A stretch of DNA of 64,000 nucleotides from assembly GCF_010093815.1 (NCBI RefSeq), contig NW_022985565.1, positions 459,924 to 523,923 of the forward strand. The letters are read 5' to 3'. Source of the stretch: Pseudovirgaria hyperparasitica. Its lineage: Eukaryota > Ascomycota > Dothideomycetes > Acrospermales > Acrospermaceae. Both the position numbers and the translations under genes were made by a program. Positions 45,720 through 56,952 of this stretch are shown here, in pieces. The stretch's first letter is position 1. Each line of letters starts with the position of its first letter. The notes under the pieces are model-generated. The model did not search any database, had not been told where the DNA came from, and saw only the letters and a list, made by a program, of their open reading frames with translations.

Positions 45720-48700
45720 ATGGCGCATGACGATTTCGATGATGACATAGTCGACGAATACATAACACAAGCCACCGTTCCCCTTGATGCTCCAATATCA
45801 AGACCAAAAATCAGCTATGGTCGTTTGCAGGATCAGATCTCCCCCCCGACCGGGTATAACCCGCAATCGACGTACTCTACACAACCCACGCAATTACTAG
45901 GTACACCACCTCGGCGTGCACCAAACGTTCAAGTCGCTGCATCATCACCCTTCCAAAGTTCGCCTTACGCTGGATCGACGCGCTATGGCTACCATTCTTC
46001 ACATTCAAGCCAGCACATGCCGTCTCAGGAGACGCAGCGTCTGATCCACTCAATGGCTCCAAGAGGGACGTTTGTTGCTATACCAAAAAACCGGATAGTG
46101 GACGCGTCTCAAGGTGTCGCCCCTGGCGAAGACGAGCCAATATTAGCAGAAAATTCAGAAGACGAGTTGAGCCGCAACGTATCTCGTGCGAATATTCCCC
46201 GAACGTCTTTCAAAACAGGGTCCAATCCACACATAGTGCCAGAAACATCTCGGTCCTTCGATCCTAGTCAGTTCATATTCAAGGGAGTGCAGCGCAAACA
46301 GCAGCAGAATCAGCAGCAGCAGAATCAGTACCAGGTTCCCCAGAAGCGACAGCTTGACGACTCCGTTAGCGCATATGCAAATGCAAGTTCTTCTAGCAAG
46401 AGGCGATTAGATCATGGTAGACAGATGGGCCCAGCGAGAGCTCAGCCAGTAGAATGCGAAATGAGCTTGGACGATATTCCCGATTGGCATACCCGTAAGC
46501 TTGTGGAAGAAGTTAGGGATGTCACCCATAAATCCATAATCGAGTGTTACAAAGCATTGCAAGAATGTCGCAATCATTCACAAGACGCTATGGACAAGCT
46601 GCTCAGCCAGTCCCCTTCACCGTCTCCTAAGCACTCATCGGTCGCGGTAGAGGCACCTTCGAAGCCCACCATGAAGCGCCAGGTAGTGGACAAAGGTAGC
46701 ATTACGCAAAAGTACAGCCGTCAGGGTGCGGCCCAAGGTATGGCGAATCGTCCGCGCATTGTCCACACCATACCATCCTCCTCTCCACCATTGCCAGTAA
46801 GCCCTCCTAAGAAGACTCTGAAACGACTGAAAAGGCGCCCGCGAGCAGCTTCTTCCTCTGACGTTGAAGCCGCCGAAACCAAGCTTACTTCTGTTATCGA
46901 TATCCTGTCCGATGAAGAGCCGGTCATAGTTGAATCTAGCGATGATCATGCGGCAGACGATGTGCCGTACGATTTCAAAGACAGGTTGCTCAAATTCTTC
47001 AACAGCCGAGATGCTCTTGAGATTGCAGATCTTGCCCAACAGACTATAGAAGTGGCAGAGCTCATAGTTTCGAAACGACCATTTCGCAATTTGTCACAGG
47101 TTAGGGAGGTTGCTTTGCCAAGTCCACCTGATTCCGGCAAAGGCAAGAAGAGGTCAAAGCCGAAACCAATAGGCGAGAGGATTGTAGACGTATGCGAGGA
47201 CATGCTGGCTGGTTTGGAGGCGGTAGATGAGCTCGTCGACGCTTGCAACAGAGAGGGAAATGCCATTTCGAAAGAGCTTGGTAAATGGGGCATAAACGTC
47301 GATGGTCTTGCTCTCGAAGGAGAAGTAGCCATCACATCGCTTGGCCCGTCCAGCGCGAAAGATTCCGGTACAGGTACCCCTGAGCCTAGTAAGGATATTA
47401 TGACGGCAGACCTCCTAAAACAGCCATCAAACATGTCGAAAGACATTGTTCTCAAGGACTACCAATTAGTAGGCCTCAATTGGCTCTCCCTTCTCTGGAA
47501 GTTAAAGCTATCATGCATACTAGCTGACGACATGGGTCTGGGCAAGACATGCCAGGTGATAGCTTTCATATCTCATCTTAGCGAAACTGGTGTAGAGGGA
47601 CCGCACCTCATCATCGTTCCTGGTTCGACGTTGGAAAATTGGCTTCGAGAGTTTAAGACTTTCTCCCCAAATTTAGTCGTGGAACCTTACTACGGTTCTT
47701 TAGCGGAGCGTGCAGAGCAACGTGAAACAATCGAGCAGACTATTGACCGCATTAATGTCGTTGTCACGACGTACGATTGTGCGTGTCGGGATCCTGACAA
47801 CAAGTTTTTGAGGAGAATCGGGGCAGAAGTTTGCGTTTACGATGAGGGACACATGTTGAAAAACAGTACCACAAAGCGATATCAGCAGCTAATCCGTATC
47901 AAGGCCAAGCATCGTCTTTTACTGACGGGAACGCCGTTGCAGAACAATCTTCAGGAACTGATATCATTGCTCGCCTTCCTTATGCCGGACACTTTTATGG
48001 AGCATCAAGAACAATTGCTCCATGTGTTCAAGCACAAGACCAAAATCACCGATTCGGATCACTCCTCACTTCTTTCCCAAAAGCGAATCCAAAGAGCACG
48101 AGCAATGATTGCTCCGTTTATTCTTCGCCGAAAAAAACAACAAGTATTAAAGCACCTGCCAGCTAAACATCACCGGGTGGTGTACTGTGACCTTAGCGAG
48201 ACACAGAAGAAACTTTACGATGCACAACTTGCTCAACAGCGCAAAGTGCTCGAGGATCGTGCCGCTGGTATTGCGAACAACGATCGCGCTCTGAATCTAA
48301 TGAGGCTGCGACAAGCTGCAATACATCCTCTGTTGCTGCGTCATATCTACGATGATACTAAGCTCCGGAAGGTCGCCAAAGCACTTTGCACCGATGATAA
48401 ACTTCCTGATCGCAACGAGCAGTTGGTATATGAGGATATAGAATACTATTCTGATTACGCAGTCCACCAACTTCTACTAAAATTTCCGAGAAAGACTTCT
48501 CGGTTTATGCTCAAAAATTCGGAATGCATGAACAGCGGAAAGGTTGAGAAGCTTGCTGAGCTATTGAAGACTTTCCAAACCAACGGCGACCGGGCGCTTA
48601 TATTTAGTCAATTCACGACTGTGATGGACATTCTTGAACAGGTCCTGGAAGAATTGAACATGCCATTTCTCCGAATGGATGGGTCGACGCCCATTCCTCA

Positions 48701-49226
48701 GCGGCAGGACATGCTTGACGAGTTTTACAAGGACGAAAGCATTCCCGTTTTCATGCTGTCGACTAAGTCTGGTGGAGCAGGAATCAATCTGGCTTGTGCG
48801 AATAAAGTCATCATATTCGACAGCAGTTTCAATCCTCAAGATGACATTCAGGCAGAGAATCGGGCTCATCGAGTTGGTCAGACTCGTGAAGTCGAAGTCA
48901 TTCGTCTAGTCACGAAGGACACGATTGAGGAGCAAATTCTCCGGCTAGGCTTGAGTAAGATGGCGCTCGATGACCGTGTTGCTGGTGAAGCAGAAGACAA
49001 GAAAGGGAAGGCGATGGAAGAGAAAGGCATGGAATTGGTCGAGAGAATGATCATGGGGGAGGAAGTGGAAGAGTTGACTGAGGTGAAGAGGCCCAATGTT
49101 GTTGTCGAGTCCGAAGAGGACAGGACAAATTCGAAGAAAAGCACAAAGTCTAAGGACAGCCCAAAGGATGCCAAGGATGCTTTTACAGAACTGCTTAAAA
49201 AGAAGGGCGTCTCGCTTGCGAAGTGA
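45720..49226 (+). CDS. FUN30: SNF2-family chromatin remodeller Fun30
   Basis: A single-exon 1168-residue protein. The first 230 residues are disordered and Gln/Ser-rich. A CUE-like ubiquitin-binding helix pair lies near residues 255-290 (KSIIECYKALQECRNHSQDA). The SNF2 ATPase domain starts near residue 578 (LKDYQLVGLNWLSLL), with Walker A DMGLGKT (K609) and motif II as DEGH at 708-711 in place of DEAH, a known hallmark of the Fun30/SMARCAD1 branch. LLTGTPLQNN and the C-terminal helicase lobe (about 930-1090, with FSQFTTVMDILE and NRAHRVGQTREV) follow. It slides or evicts nucleosomes to support heterochromatin, silencing and DNA-end resection. The C-terminal 80 residues are Lys/Glu-rich. Confidence 0.95.
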   Translation: MAHDDFDDDIVDEYITQATVPLDAPISRPKISYGRLQDQISPPTGYNPQSTYSTQPTQLLGTPPRRAPNVQVAASSPFQSSPYAGSTRYGYHSSHSSQHMPSQETQRLIHSMAPRGTFVAIPKNRIVDASQGVAPGEDEPILAENSEDELSRNVSRANIPRTSFKTGSNPHIVPETSRSFDPSQFIFKGVQRKQQQNQQQQNQYQVPQKRQLDDSVSAYANASSSSKRRLDHGRQMGPARAQPVECEMSLDDIPDWHTRKLVEEVRDVTHKSIIECYKALQECRNHSQDAMDKLLSQSPSPSPKHSSVAVEAPSKPTMKRQVVDKGSITQKYSRQGAAQGMANRPRIVHTIPSSSPPLPVSPPKKTLKRLKRRPRAASSSDVEAAETKLTSVIDILSDEEPVIVESSDDHAADDVPYDFKDRLLKFFNSRDALEIADLAQQTIEVAELIVSKRPFRNLSQVREVALPSPPDSGKGKKRSKPKPIGERIVDVCEDMLAGLEAVDELVDACNREGNAISKELGKWGINVDGLALEGEVAITSLGPSSAKDSGTGTPEPSKDIMTADLLKQPSNMSKDIVLKDYQLVGLNWLSLLWKLKLSCILADDMGLGKTCQVIAFISHLSETGVEGPHLIIVPGSTLENWLREFKTFSPNLVVEPYYGSLAERAEQRETIEQTIDRINVVVTTYDCACRDPDNKFLRRIGAEVCVYDEGHMLKNSTTKRYQQLIRIKAKHRLLLTGTPLQNNLQELISLLAFLMPDTFMEHQEQLLHVFKHKTKITDSDHSSLLSQKRIQRARAMIAPFILRRKKQQVLKHLPAKHHRVVYCDLSETQKKLYDAQLAQQRKVLEDRAAGIANNDRALNLMRLRQAAIHPLLLRHIYDDTKLRKVAKALCTDDKLPDRNEQLVYEDIEYYSDYAVHQLLLKFPRKTSRFMLKNSECMNSGKVEKLAELLKTFQTNGDRALIFSQFTTVMDILEQVLEELNMPFLRMDGSTPIPQRQDMLDEFYKDESIPVFMLSTKSGGAGINLACANKVIIFDSSFNPQDDIQAENRAHRVGQTREVEVIRLVTKDTIEEQILRLGLSKMALDDRVAGEAEDKKGKAMEEKGMELVERMIMGEEVEELTEVKRPNVVVESEEDRTNSKKSTKSKDSPKDAKDAFTELLKKKGVSLAK

Positions 49227-49635
49227 GCACCCTGTCATTGTTGCATAGGAAGGAGTCTTTCGTCGTCAAGTGGGTTATTCAAAGCGCGCATTTGATCATG
49301 GATTAGTGTGCATAGTGATGGCGATTGGACCTCGGAGCGTGCCTTCTCAAATCATGGAAGCATAGAGCGCAAATCCATTGTTTACCATTTATGGTTGAAT
49401 TTCAGTCGTGACTTCGTGATTTTGGATCCTCCATCCTTCGACTCTGGCACGGTTGTAGCGCCAGGTCGCCTAGATCGTTTGCTCTTCGCCCGTACGAGAA
49501 CGACCTGGTGATGCGAACCCTGTTTTCTCCCCGTGTTCCTCGTGGCCTGATCCATGGTATCTATTCAGTATATGCAGCGAAGCCACATGAGCCCGACAAG
49601 CCATCGGCTATACGCAATAACTATTACAAGACGCC
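49227..49635. other. Convergent intergenic region, nothing seen
   Basis: Between the 3' ends of FUN30 and YOS1. One 67-codon plus-strand frame (49308-49511) has no domain. Confidence 0.6.
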
Positions 49636-50075
49636 TCATCCCAGTATCAACTCATAGACTATGACTAACGTATTGATTGCGATGAGCGGTACTACTGTCA
49701 TGTTAGCAAAACCAACACCTGCACCATGTTCTACGTGCGTGCCGGGACTGACTCCTCATAACGGTTCGTATCGATGATATCAGGTTGATCATTTTGGCCT
49801 TGAAGCTTGCTGTATCTGGGCCGCCAAACTGGTCGGCTTGCGCGCTGCTACCCCATCCAACTGTATCGTACTGTCAGCCTTGGTGTCCATATGTGTGCGT
49901 TTGGCTTGGTATGCAATGCGGCTTACTGCGAGCGAGGAAACGATCTTCGGAGAGGACGGCGACGGCGTTCGTGAGGAGGATGAAGACTGCGGGCGAGTCA
50001 GCGGAGGTGCCAGAAATTGTTGCGGAAGGAGTGCGGACCGTAGAAGAGGTTCCCCAGGCCGAAGAAGAACAGCAT
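49636..50075 (-). CDS. YOS1: ER-Golgi transport protein Yos1
   Basis: Four small exons, 50075-50039, 49986-49927, 49860-49753 and 49694-49636, encode 87 residues. No exon exceeds 108 nt, so no single reading frame shows the gene. Splicing reads MLFFFGLGNLFY, then VFILLTNAVAVLSEDRFLAR, IGWGSS, KMINLISSIRTVMR and IVPLIAINTLVIVYELILG. That is the complete Yos1/IER3IP1 plan: two membrane helices with conserved NAVAVLSE and the INT...YELILG end. Introns are 52, 66 and 58 nt, all GT-AG, and every phase agrees. The first donor (GTCCGC) is weak. In yeast, Yos1 partners Yip1 and Yif1 and is needed for COPII vesicle transport from ER to Golgi. Confidence 0.88.
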
Positions 50076-51119
50076 TGTGTCAAAGAGGCGAACGAGATGT
50101 ATTCGTGTACGGCGTTGCAGCTTGTACTTAACAAGCAATGAAGAGGCCACGGCGACAGGGTGGAGAACGGAGCGGCGGTACGTTGGGCCGGTCGAGTGAG
50201 GCATCAAGGCATTCAAGAGCCCAGCACTGCTTAGAGATGCTCTTCGCGGCGTGTATCAGATAGAGCATTGGGTCCTGATCTCTCTGCGACAGTTGCGAGT
50301 GGTCTCTTTCAAGGTTGCCGTAATCTTCTTGACATGCGATAGTGTACAAGGCAATAATGTTACTTACATTTGTGCCTCACCAGCACAGTAGCCGAGAAAG
50401 GTCTGCGGAGTCGTCTCCGAGTGTCCCGCAGAGGTACGGTGGTGGTGCCTACAGTAGTAATTATAGCGACTAAAGCCTAGAGTTATAACCCCCGGTCCTA
50501 CCGGGATACCTATTAAACGTTTCCTACCGTTACCTAACCCAGAAATGTTCTGGGCCCTCGCTGGTGACACGCTATTATTCTAATTCATACTTCGTTCCCA
50601 CACCACATCCGCTGCTACAGACCCAACTAAATAATAGCGACTTTGGTTACTAATTCACTAGGCCACGATGCGATGCTTACCATCGCTGTTGTTGAAGCTC
50701 TCCTCTCTCTTCTCCGCCTTTCTCATCCTTTCATGCGACTGCGCTCTCCCATATCTCGCCGGACGCACTCTCATTGCGCCCACGCACTTCCCGATTCGGC
50801 CCGTCTCGACATTTAGATGTCTCCACAGCTGCGATCCCTCTCCAATACCGCGCACGCTGCTTTCACCACTGCGGCTCCCTCTGCCCAAAGAGATCGGCGT
50901 CGGCAGCGTTCCAGCTGTCCGCGCTAATCCACCCAGTTCCCAATCTCACAGTTGCAACACCTCCTCACTTGCGGATAATACTGCGCAGGAACCCTGCCCT
51001 GGACTCGTCCCAACCTGGCATCTTCCACCCTCGCTGAAGATCCACCTCTCCGCATACCTCTCGTCGTCGATCCCCTCCTCCCGTTTTCTCGTCTCGAGCC
51101 TCAAGTCGTGTCTAATGAC
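50076..51119. promoter_or_regulatory. Leader/promoter region of the hybrid histidine kinase
   Basis: Divergent interval between YOS1 and the kinase. Positions 50450-50660 are AT-richer, with two copies of a TAATAGCGACT-like segment (about 50465 and 50633), possibly a decayed repeat. From about 50668 to 51119 the plus strand is strongly pyrimidine-rich, as in long fungal 5' leaders. A 151-codon frame (50668-51123) crosses this leader and ends in a TGA that overlaps the kinase ATG (ATGA). Its Leu/Ser/Pro-rich translation follows from the CT-rich base composition and is not evidence of a protein. Confidence 0.45.
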
Positions 51120-54100
51120 ATGACTGCCAGATTGGCGTCGTCAGACGTTCTAGGAGTAACCAGTCCACTATATTCCGACGAAGACGAGGACGGCACTGCC
51201 TCAGAACACAGTACTATTGTGGCTGGCGGCCGGCGCCTTGATGATCATGGCTTCTTCGACATGGCGCCTCGACGTCCTGGCTCGCCGGACTCTGTTCGCA
51301 GCGACTTATCTTTAGGCACGCAGCTGTCTACCTCTTCTACGATAGCCGCCTTGACCGCGCTCCAGTATCTCCCTATACCTCTACTCGTTCTTTCTTCATA
51401 TAAGACGGTCATACTTGCCAACGATGCTTTCGGAAAATTACTGGGAATTGACTTGCCCGCATTGGCTGAGGACGGCGAAACACTGCTGTCCATAACTGAG
51501 GTCGTGAGGGGACGCAAGATCGCTGATCTAGGCATAGACATCCTTAAAGATGGCTCACCGATATGGATAAATTGGGATGTGAGTATGGTAAATATGCTAC
51601 CATGACCGATGTTAATACTTCAACCAGGACCTCCTTGATCGAGCCGCAGAGCGAACTCCAGCACATCCCGACCCTGAGAGACATGGCCACATACATGATG
51701 GTCACACGTCGAACGAATCCCTACCAAAACTCACGTCTTCCAACTTGGCCCGCACTACGGTGCACGATGTTTCTGTCGATGTTCTAATATCTCAGCAAAG
51801 CGCTATTGCCAAGCACTGCTCATTGTCCACGCCACTGTCGTCCAATCTTATCATATCTACTTGGACTCTGGACAATGTACAGCATTACACCCTAACATTC
51901 ACAAGCGCAGCAGCATCTAATATACAGCCTGCTACTAGTAGGACTGTAGTCAAAGCTCATACCAGGCCGAGTGCCCATTCTGGCTCTTCGTCAGCGTCAT
52001 CCACGAAACGTTCAAAGGGAAGTTCGAATTCGAATTCTGACTCCAATGTTAGTACGCCAACCCTTCAGTCTCCGAATTTCCCCCCATATGGCCCTCCAAC
52101 TAAGCAGGATCATCCCGCAACTGCCTCGATATTCCAGAAGGCATCGCAGCTGAAAGATGCGATCTTGAATTCGGTAAACATGCCAGCATATGCTTTGTGG
52201 AAAGATGAGAGCTTTGGAATTCCCAACAAGGCACTCCTGGACCTCCTACCCGAGGATGCCATTCCTAACCCCGGAGATCAACGTGAGTTTCTAGGTCAAT
52301 ATACACTTTGGTCAGAAGACTTTGAGCGCGAGCTGGCCTTGGAGGAGTTCCCAATCATGGATCTCGTTCGGAATCAAGTCGCATTTGAGAATCGGCGAAT
52401 TGGGATGCGACAGCCCAAGACGGGAGCGCGCCTTATATTCGATGTACACGGAGAACCGATTACCCTTGAGTCGACGGGTGAATTCATCGGAGGTCTAGTC
52501 ACATTCAAGGACGTTACTGAATACACTGAACGAATCGCCGCTCAGCTCAAGGAGAACGACAAGCAATTTGAATCGATTGCTAATCTAGTTCCAATCCTTG
52601 TCTGGACGGGAACGTCAGATGGCTACATCGACTGGTTTTCGCAACGTTGGTATGACTTCACTGGTTTATCCCACCAGGAATCTGTTGGTACTGGTTGGAC
52701 TCTCGCAATACACGACGATGACTTGGCGGAAAGTGGACGGCGATGGCAAAAGTCTGTAGCGACAGGGTCTGAATACAGAATTGAATACAGAGTAAAACGA
52801 CGCGATGGGCAATGGAGATGGATGTTTGGGAACGCGATACCCTTTCGAGATTCTGACGGCAAAGCAGTGAAATGGTTTGGTACATGCGCAGATATTCACG
52901 AGACTGTAATTGCCCGGCAAGAAGCGAAATTGATGCGACAGCAACTTATTCAGACGATTGATCATGCGAAGATCACTCTGTGGGCAATCAATCGTGACCT
53001 AAAATTTGTTTTGTTGGAGGGCAATCGGATCTGGCAAGATAAGGTGAACGGCCGTGCGATCACTTCTGCAGACGTCATAGGACGTAATGTGTATGAGGCC
53101 ACCGAGAGCTTGGTTGGCCGCGACGATGCGTTACGGTTACGCGAACCAATTGAAGCTATCCTCAATCACCAGTCACGAACTGAGGTTCTCGAGGAGCAAA
53201 CGAATCACCAAGGACGAATCTTCCGATCAAGGCTTGTACCTATGCTATCGAACAGTCGCGTAGCTGGTGTTGAAGGAAACTCTTTCGTTGATGGTGTTAT
53301 TGGAGTAGCTATGGATATCACGGAGCTACGATCACGCGAGAACGATCTGCGGCGGCAAGAGAAAGAGAATACTAAGCTTCTTGCCAATGCTGTGGCTGCA
53401 AAGGAAGCAAGTCGCATGAAGAGCCAATTCCTTGCCAACGTAAGTTTATGCCTGCCATCAGATATGCTATCTCACTAACATGATCCAGATGTCCCACGAG
53501 ATTCGAACACCAATCGCAGGCGTGATCGGTATGAGTGAACTGCTCCTTGACACTGTATTAAACAAAGAGCAGTATGAATGTGCAGATAATATACAAAGAT
53601 CTGCCAACGCGTTACTGACGGTCATCAACGACATACTTGACCTATCGAAGGTTGAATCCGGGCGACTAGACATCGAAGAGGTGCAATTCAGCTTGTCAGT
53701 TGCCATTCGTGATGTGAACAAAATGATGGCCTTCGCTGCTCAACGAAAGAATATAGCGTACGAAAGCTATATTGAACCTACGATTGATCGAGATCTAAAA
53801 GTGATGGGAGATCCGGGTCGATTGCGCCAGATTCTCACAAACATCTTGACCAACAGTATCAAGTTCACTTCGGAAGGTACTGTCTGTCTGACGGTATCCG
53901 CAACTCAGGAATCTCGGGAGTCAATCAGCGTACAGTTTGTTGTTGAGGACACGGGTATTGGGATAGAAGAGGAAGTTCGCAAGCGCCTTTTCAAACCGTT
54001 CAGTCAAGCTGACTCGTCCACTGCTCGAAGATTTGGTGGTACTGGGCTAGGTCTGACCATCAGTAAGAACGTGAGTTATACGTACGATACCGATCGTGTA

Positions 54101-55594
54101 ACATGCTAACACGCGAAGCTTGTCGAATTGATGCATGGTAGCATTGGACTAGAATCAAAGCTGGGTGTCGGAACGAAGACCACCTTCTCGATACCTTTCA
54201 GCAAGGGACAGTACTCGAACGAAGGATCTCCTATCATAGCCTTAGGGTCGATACCAGATCGCCTACAGTCGGATGTTTCGGTGTCATGTGGAAGCTCCGA
54301 GGACCTAACACCACCATCGACACCTACAGTTGGTAATGGTGTGGCTAGTAGTCACCTCAATAGAGCAACGAGTGCACGAAGGACATCACATCAGCACAAT
54401 AGTGGCCCGGTGACAGCTCGCGGTGTTTTACCAAACGATCTACTCAATTTGACCGACGAAGAGAGACAGAAAATCGAAATCTTGGTGGTAGAAGACAACC
54501 CGATCAATCAACAGATTGCGCTCAAGACTATTCGAAAGCTCCACTTCTCCGTGAGAGCTGTATGGAACGGTCAAGAAGCACTAGATTACCTTAACGCCGC
54601 TCCAGCGCCAGGTCATCCAATGCCTAACATCGTGTTGATGGACGTTCAGATGCCGGGTGAGTACGAATTTGAGAGACATGCTGGTCACGACCACTTACAC
54701 CCCGTAGTACTCGATGGCTATGATGCCACACGACGTATTCGTAGGTTCGAAAACCCTGAAGTTCGAAATGTTCATGTTATTGCAATGACAGCGTCAGCCA
54801 TTCAAGGCGACAAAGAAAAGTGCGAAAAAGCAGGCATGGACGACTACCTGGCGAAACCCGTGAAAGGCAAGATTCTAGAGAAGATGCTGCTCAAGTGGGC
54901 GATTGCTGGCAACAAGCGCAGTAAAAAAGAAAATCATAAACCCAGGCCCTTGCCACTCAACGACTCCTCTAAATCCAAACCTTCCACATCTTCCACACCC
55001 TCGCCACCGTCCTCCATCCTCTCACCTGCGCACGGATCTCTCGATGCTAAGCTCGATAGCCTCGAGTTTCACCGTAACACAACACTCCTCCTTGCCTCGG
55101 AGTCGAACTCGGACTCACAACTGCGGCGCGCACAGGACGAAGAACAAGCTGCGTACTCACGCGACAACAAACTCCTCTTGGCATCCGAGAATCCACAGGC
55201 AGAGCCTATCTCTGTGCTTGAAGCTAATCTTCCAGCTATCCGCGGTATCGACGAGCAGACTGACGACCACTCCAGTCATGCGCTTACGGAGGAGAATATT
55301 GGACGCTTGGCGACGGAACAGCATCGTCGGAGGGGCGATCTCAAGCGGGGTGACTCCCTTTCCGCAGTGCCACAACTAAAGGCCGAGCTTAGCTATGACA
55401 GTCTGAAGGTACATCCCGAAACGAACGACAGTCCACAGGCCCCGGCGGATAGGGGTAGTCGCAGTAGTGAACAGCCGGGAAAGAGTAGTAGGTTGGGGGT
55501 ACCAAGACCGAGCTTACTGTCAAGGAAATATGGAAGCGAGCAGACGGTCACACCAGAGTCGAGTCTGGTTGAACAGCAGCAGCAAAATCAGTAA
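51120..55594 (+). CDS. PAS-domain hybrid histidine kinase
   Basis: Five exons: 51120-51578, 51628-53439, 53489-54070, 54119-54656 and 54708-55594, making 1425 residues with all phases consistent. Domains in order: a PAS-like fold (about 75-150), a disordered Ser-rich linker, a clear PAS/PAC pair (about 469-585, LVWTGTSDGYIDWFSQRWYD and WRWMFG), another PAS (about 595-725), a HisKA domain with MSHEIRTP (H760), an HATPase_c domain (N box GDPGRLRQILTN, G1 EDTGIGI, G2 GGTGLGL), and a receiver with VVEDNPIN and LMDVQMP (D1126). It should autophosphorylate at H760, pass phosphate to D1126, then to an Ypd1 phosphotransfer protein. The tail after the receiver is about 240 residues of disordered, Ser/Gln-rich sequence. 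No transmembrane segment is seen, so sensing is probably cytosolic. The subgroup was not assigned. Confidence 0.92.
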
Positions 55595-56272
55595 TTTTTA
55601 CCGGTCATGAGAGAGTTTATGAAGATGGGTATTGGCACTTGGACATATCGCATGGATTTGGCGTAAATGGAGTTTTCACTGGCCTGACAAGCCTGAGGGC
55701 TCACTGCATATTTCTCTTTTGTTTCGATCTATAGACAGTGCTTGAATGGGCCAGGCATATATGGGTTACAAAATCGCATGAGGATACGCCCGGTCGGTTT
55801 GGTGGTTGGATCATATCCTGATATCATTGAACGCATAAGCAAATGAGGAATCCATCCAGAAAATGCGCTGTATGTCGTTTGAGCTAGAAGAATATATGTA
55901 TCCGTCCAGCTCTAGTAAGATGACAGTGGAAGTAAACAAAGGCTACAGTCATTGTGTATGTCTGATTCAGCTTATCATTTTACTTAACACTCGAAACCCT
56001 CTTTCTGACGCAAAGTTGATTCGATCCCATAATATTATTATGGAACACAATTGTTTAATGTAATGTTCTCTGCACTGTTCCGGTGGACGTCTTTCTGATG
56101 GCTTTTATGGCCCCTTTAGTGAGTTACGTAATCATGGAAGCCCTAGTAGCTAAACCTCACGACCCAGTAGCGCGGATCGCGCGTCACATAGCTGTGTACA
56201 TCCTCAAAAACTCTACCGACTTTTCTGTAGAACCACTCCAAGGCTTCACACCTCTGATCTCTCAAAACCAAT
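55595..56272. other. Intergenic region between the kinase and RPB4
   Basis: 3' flank of the kinase and promoter of RPB4. Only short frames without domain content are present. Confidence 0.6.
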
Positions 56273-56952
56273 ATGAACTCTCCTCCCTCAGACAACGACA
56301 ATGATGACCTCGGCCCAGCCAGGGAGCCCACCCCGCAAGCGCGACCGCCTCCTCGCGAGAAAACCCAGATTCCCAAGCAAGTTGCGCGTGTAAAAGAGAG
56401 GCCGAGCGGAGACGAAGAGGTGGGTAGCTCACTGAAACTCGGCGAATTCCAGGGCGTGCACAGTTTGTCTGTGTCGGAAGCGCGTATTTTGGTCAATGCT
56501 GTGTTCAAGGACCGCAAGCAGCGAAGGCCAAATTGGAATTGGGACAAGGAGTGAGTGGTTCTGGCAGACTTTGCTGAACTTGTGCAGTCATTGTTCTGTG
56601 AAGAGATATTGGAGAAGGCATTATTATGCTAATATTTGCATTCAGGAATATCACGAAGATGGTAGACTACTTGGAGGAGTTCTCGAGGTTTAAGCAGACG
56701 GAAGCTAATGAGTCGCTTGAAAGAGTGCTGGATCAACGCCGTGAGCTGGAGTATTTTGAGCGCTCCCAACTTGGTATGCTTGCTTCACTTGGGTGATGTT
56801 ATCTGAGCTGATTTCTTGTAACAGCCAATTTATGCCCGGAGAGTGCAGATGAAGCAAAAACCCTCATCCCTTCCATCACGAACAAGATCAGCGATGACGA
56901 TCTACAAGAGCTTCTAAACGAGATCGGAAAGCTCAGGCAATTTGCCGAGTGA
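56273..56952 (+). CDS. RPB4: RNA polymerase II subunit Rpb4
   Basis: Three exons, 56273-56550, 56646-56773 and 56825-56952, encode 177 residues with consistent phases. Rpb4 pairs with Rpb7 to form the stalk of RNA polymerase II. Recognisable segments are LGEFQGVHSLSVSEARIL near residue 60, ITKMVDYLEEFSRF, the helix ESLERVLDQRRELEYFE, then ANLCPESADEAKTLIPSI and the C-terminal DDDLQELLNEIGKLRQF. The N-terminal 55 residues are a disordered Pro/Arg/Asp-rich extension, as in other filamentous fungi. The first intron is 95 nt and AT-rich. Confidence 0.92.

Noticed and set aside
49785-50141. 118-codon plus-strand frame
   Set aside because: It is antisense to the four-exon YOS1, whose spliced product is clearly conserved.
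50450-50660. Possible RIP-mutated transposon relic upstream of the kinase
   Set aside because: Only a short AT-richer patch with two weak copies of an 11-base segment is seen. There are no terminal repeats or coding remnants, so it is noted in the leader entry and not called.
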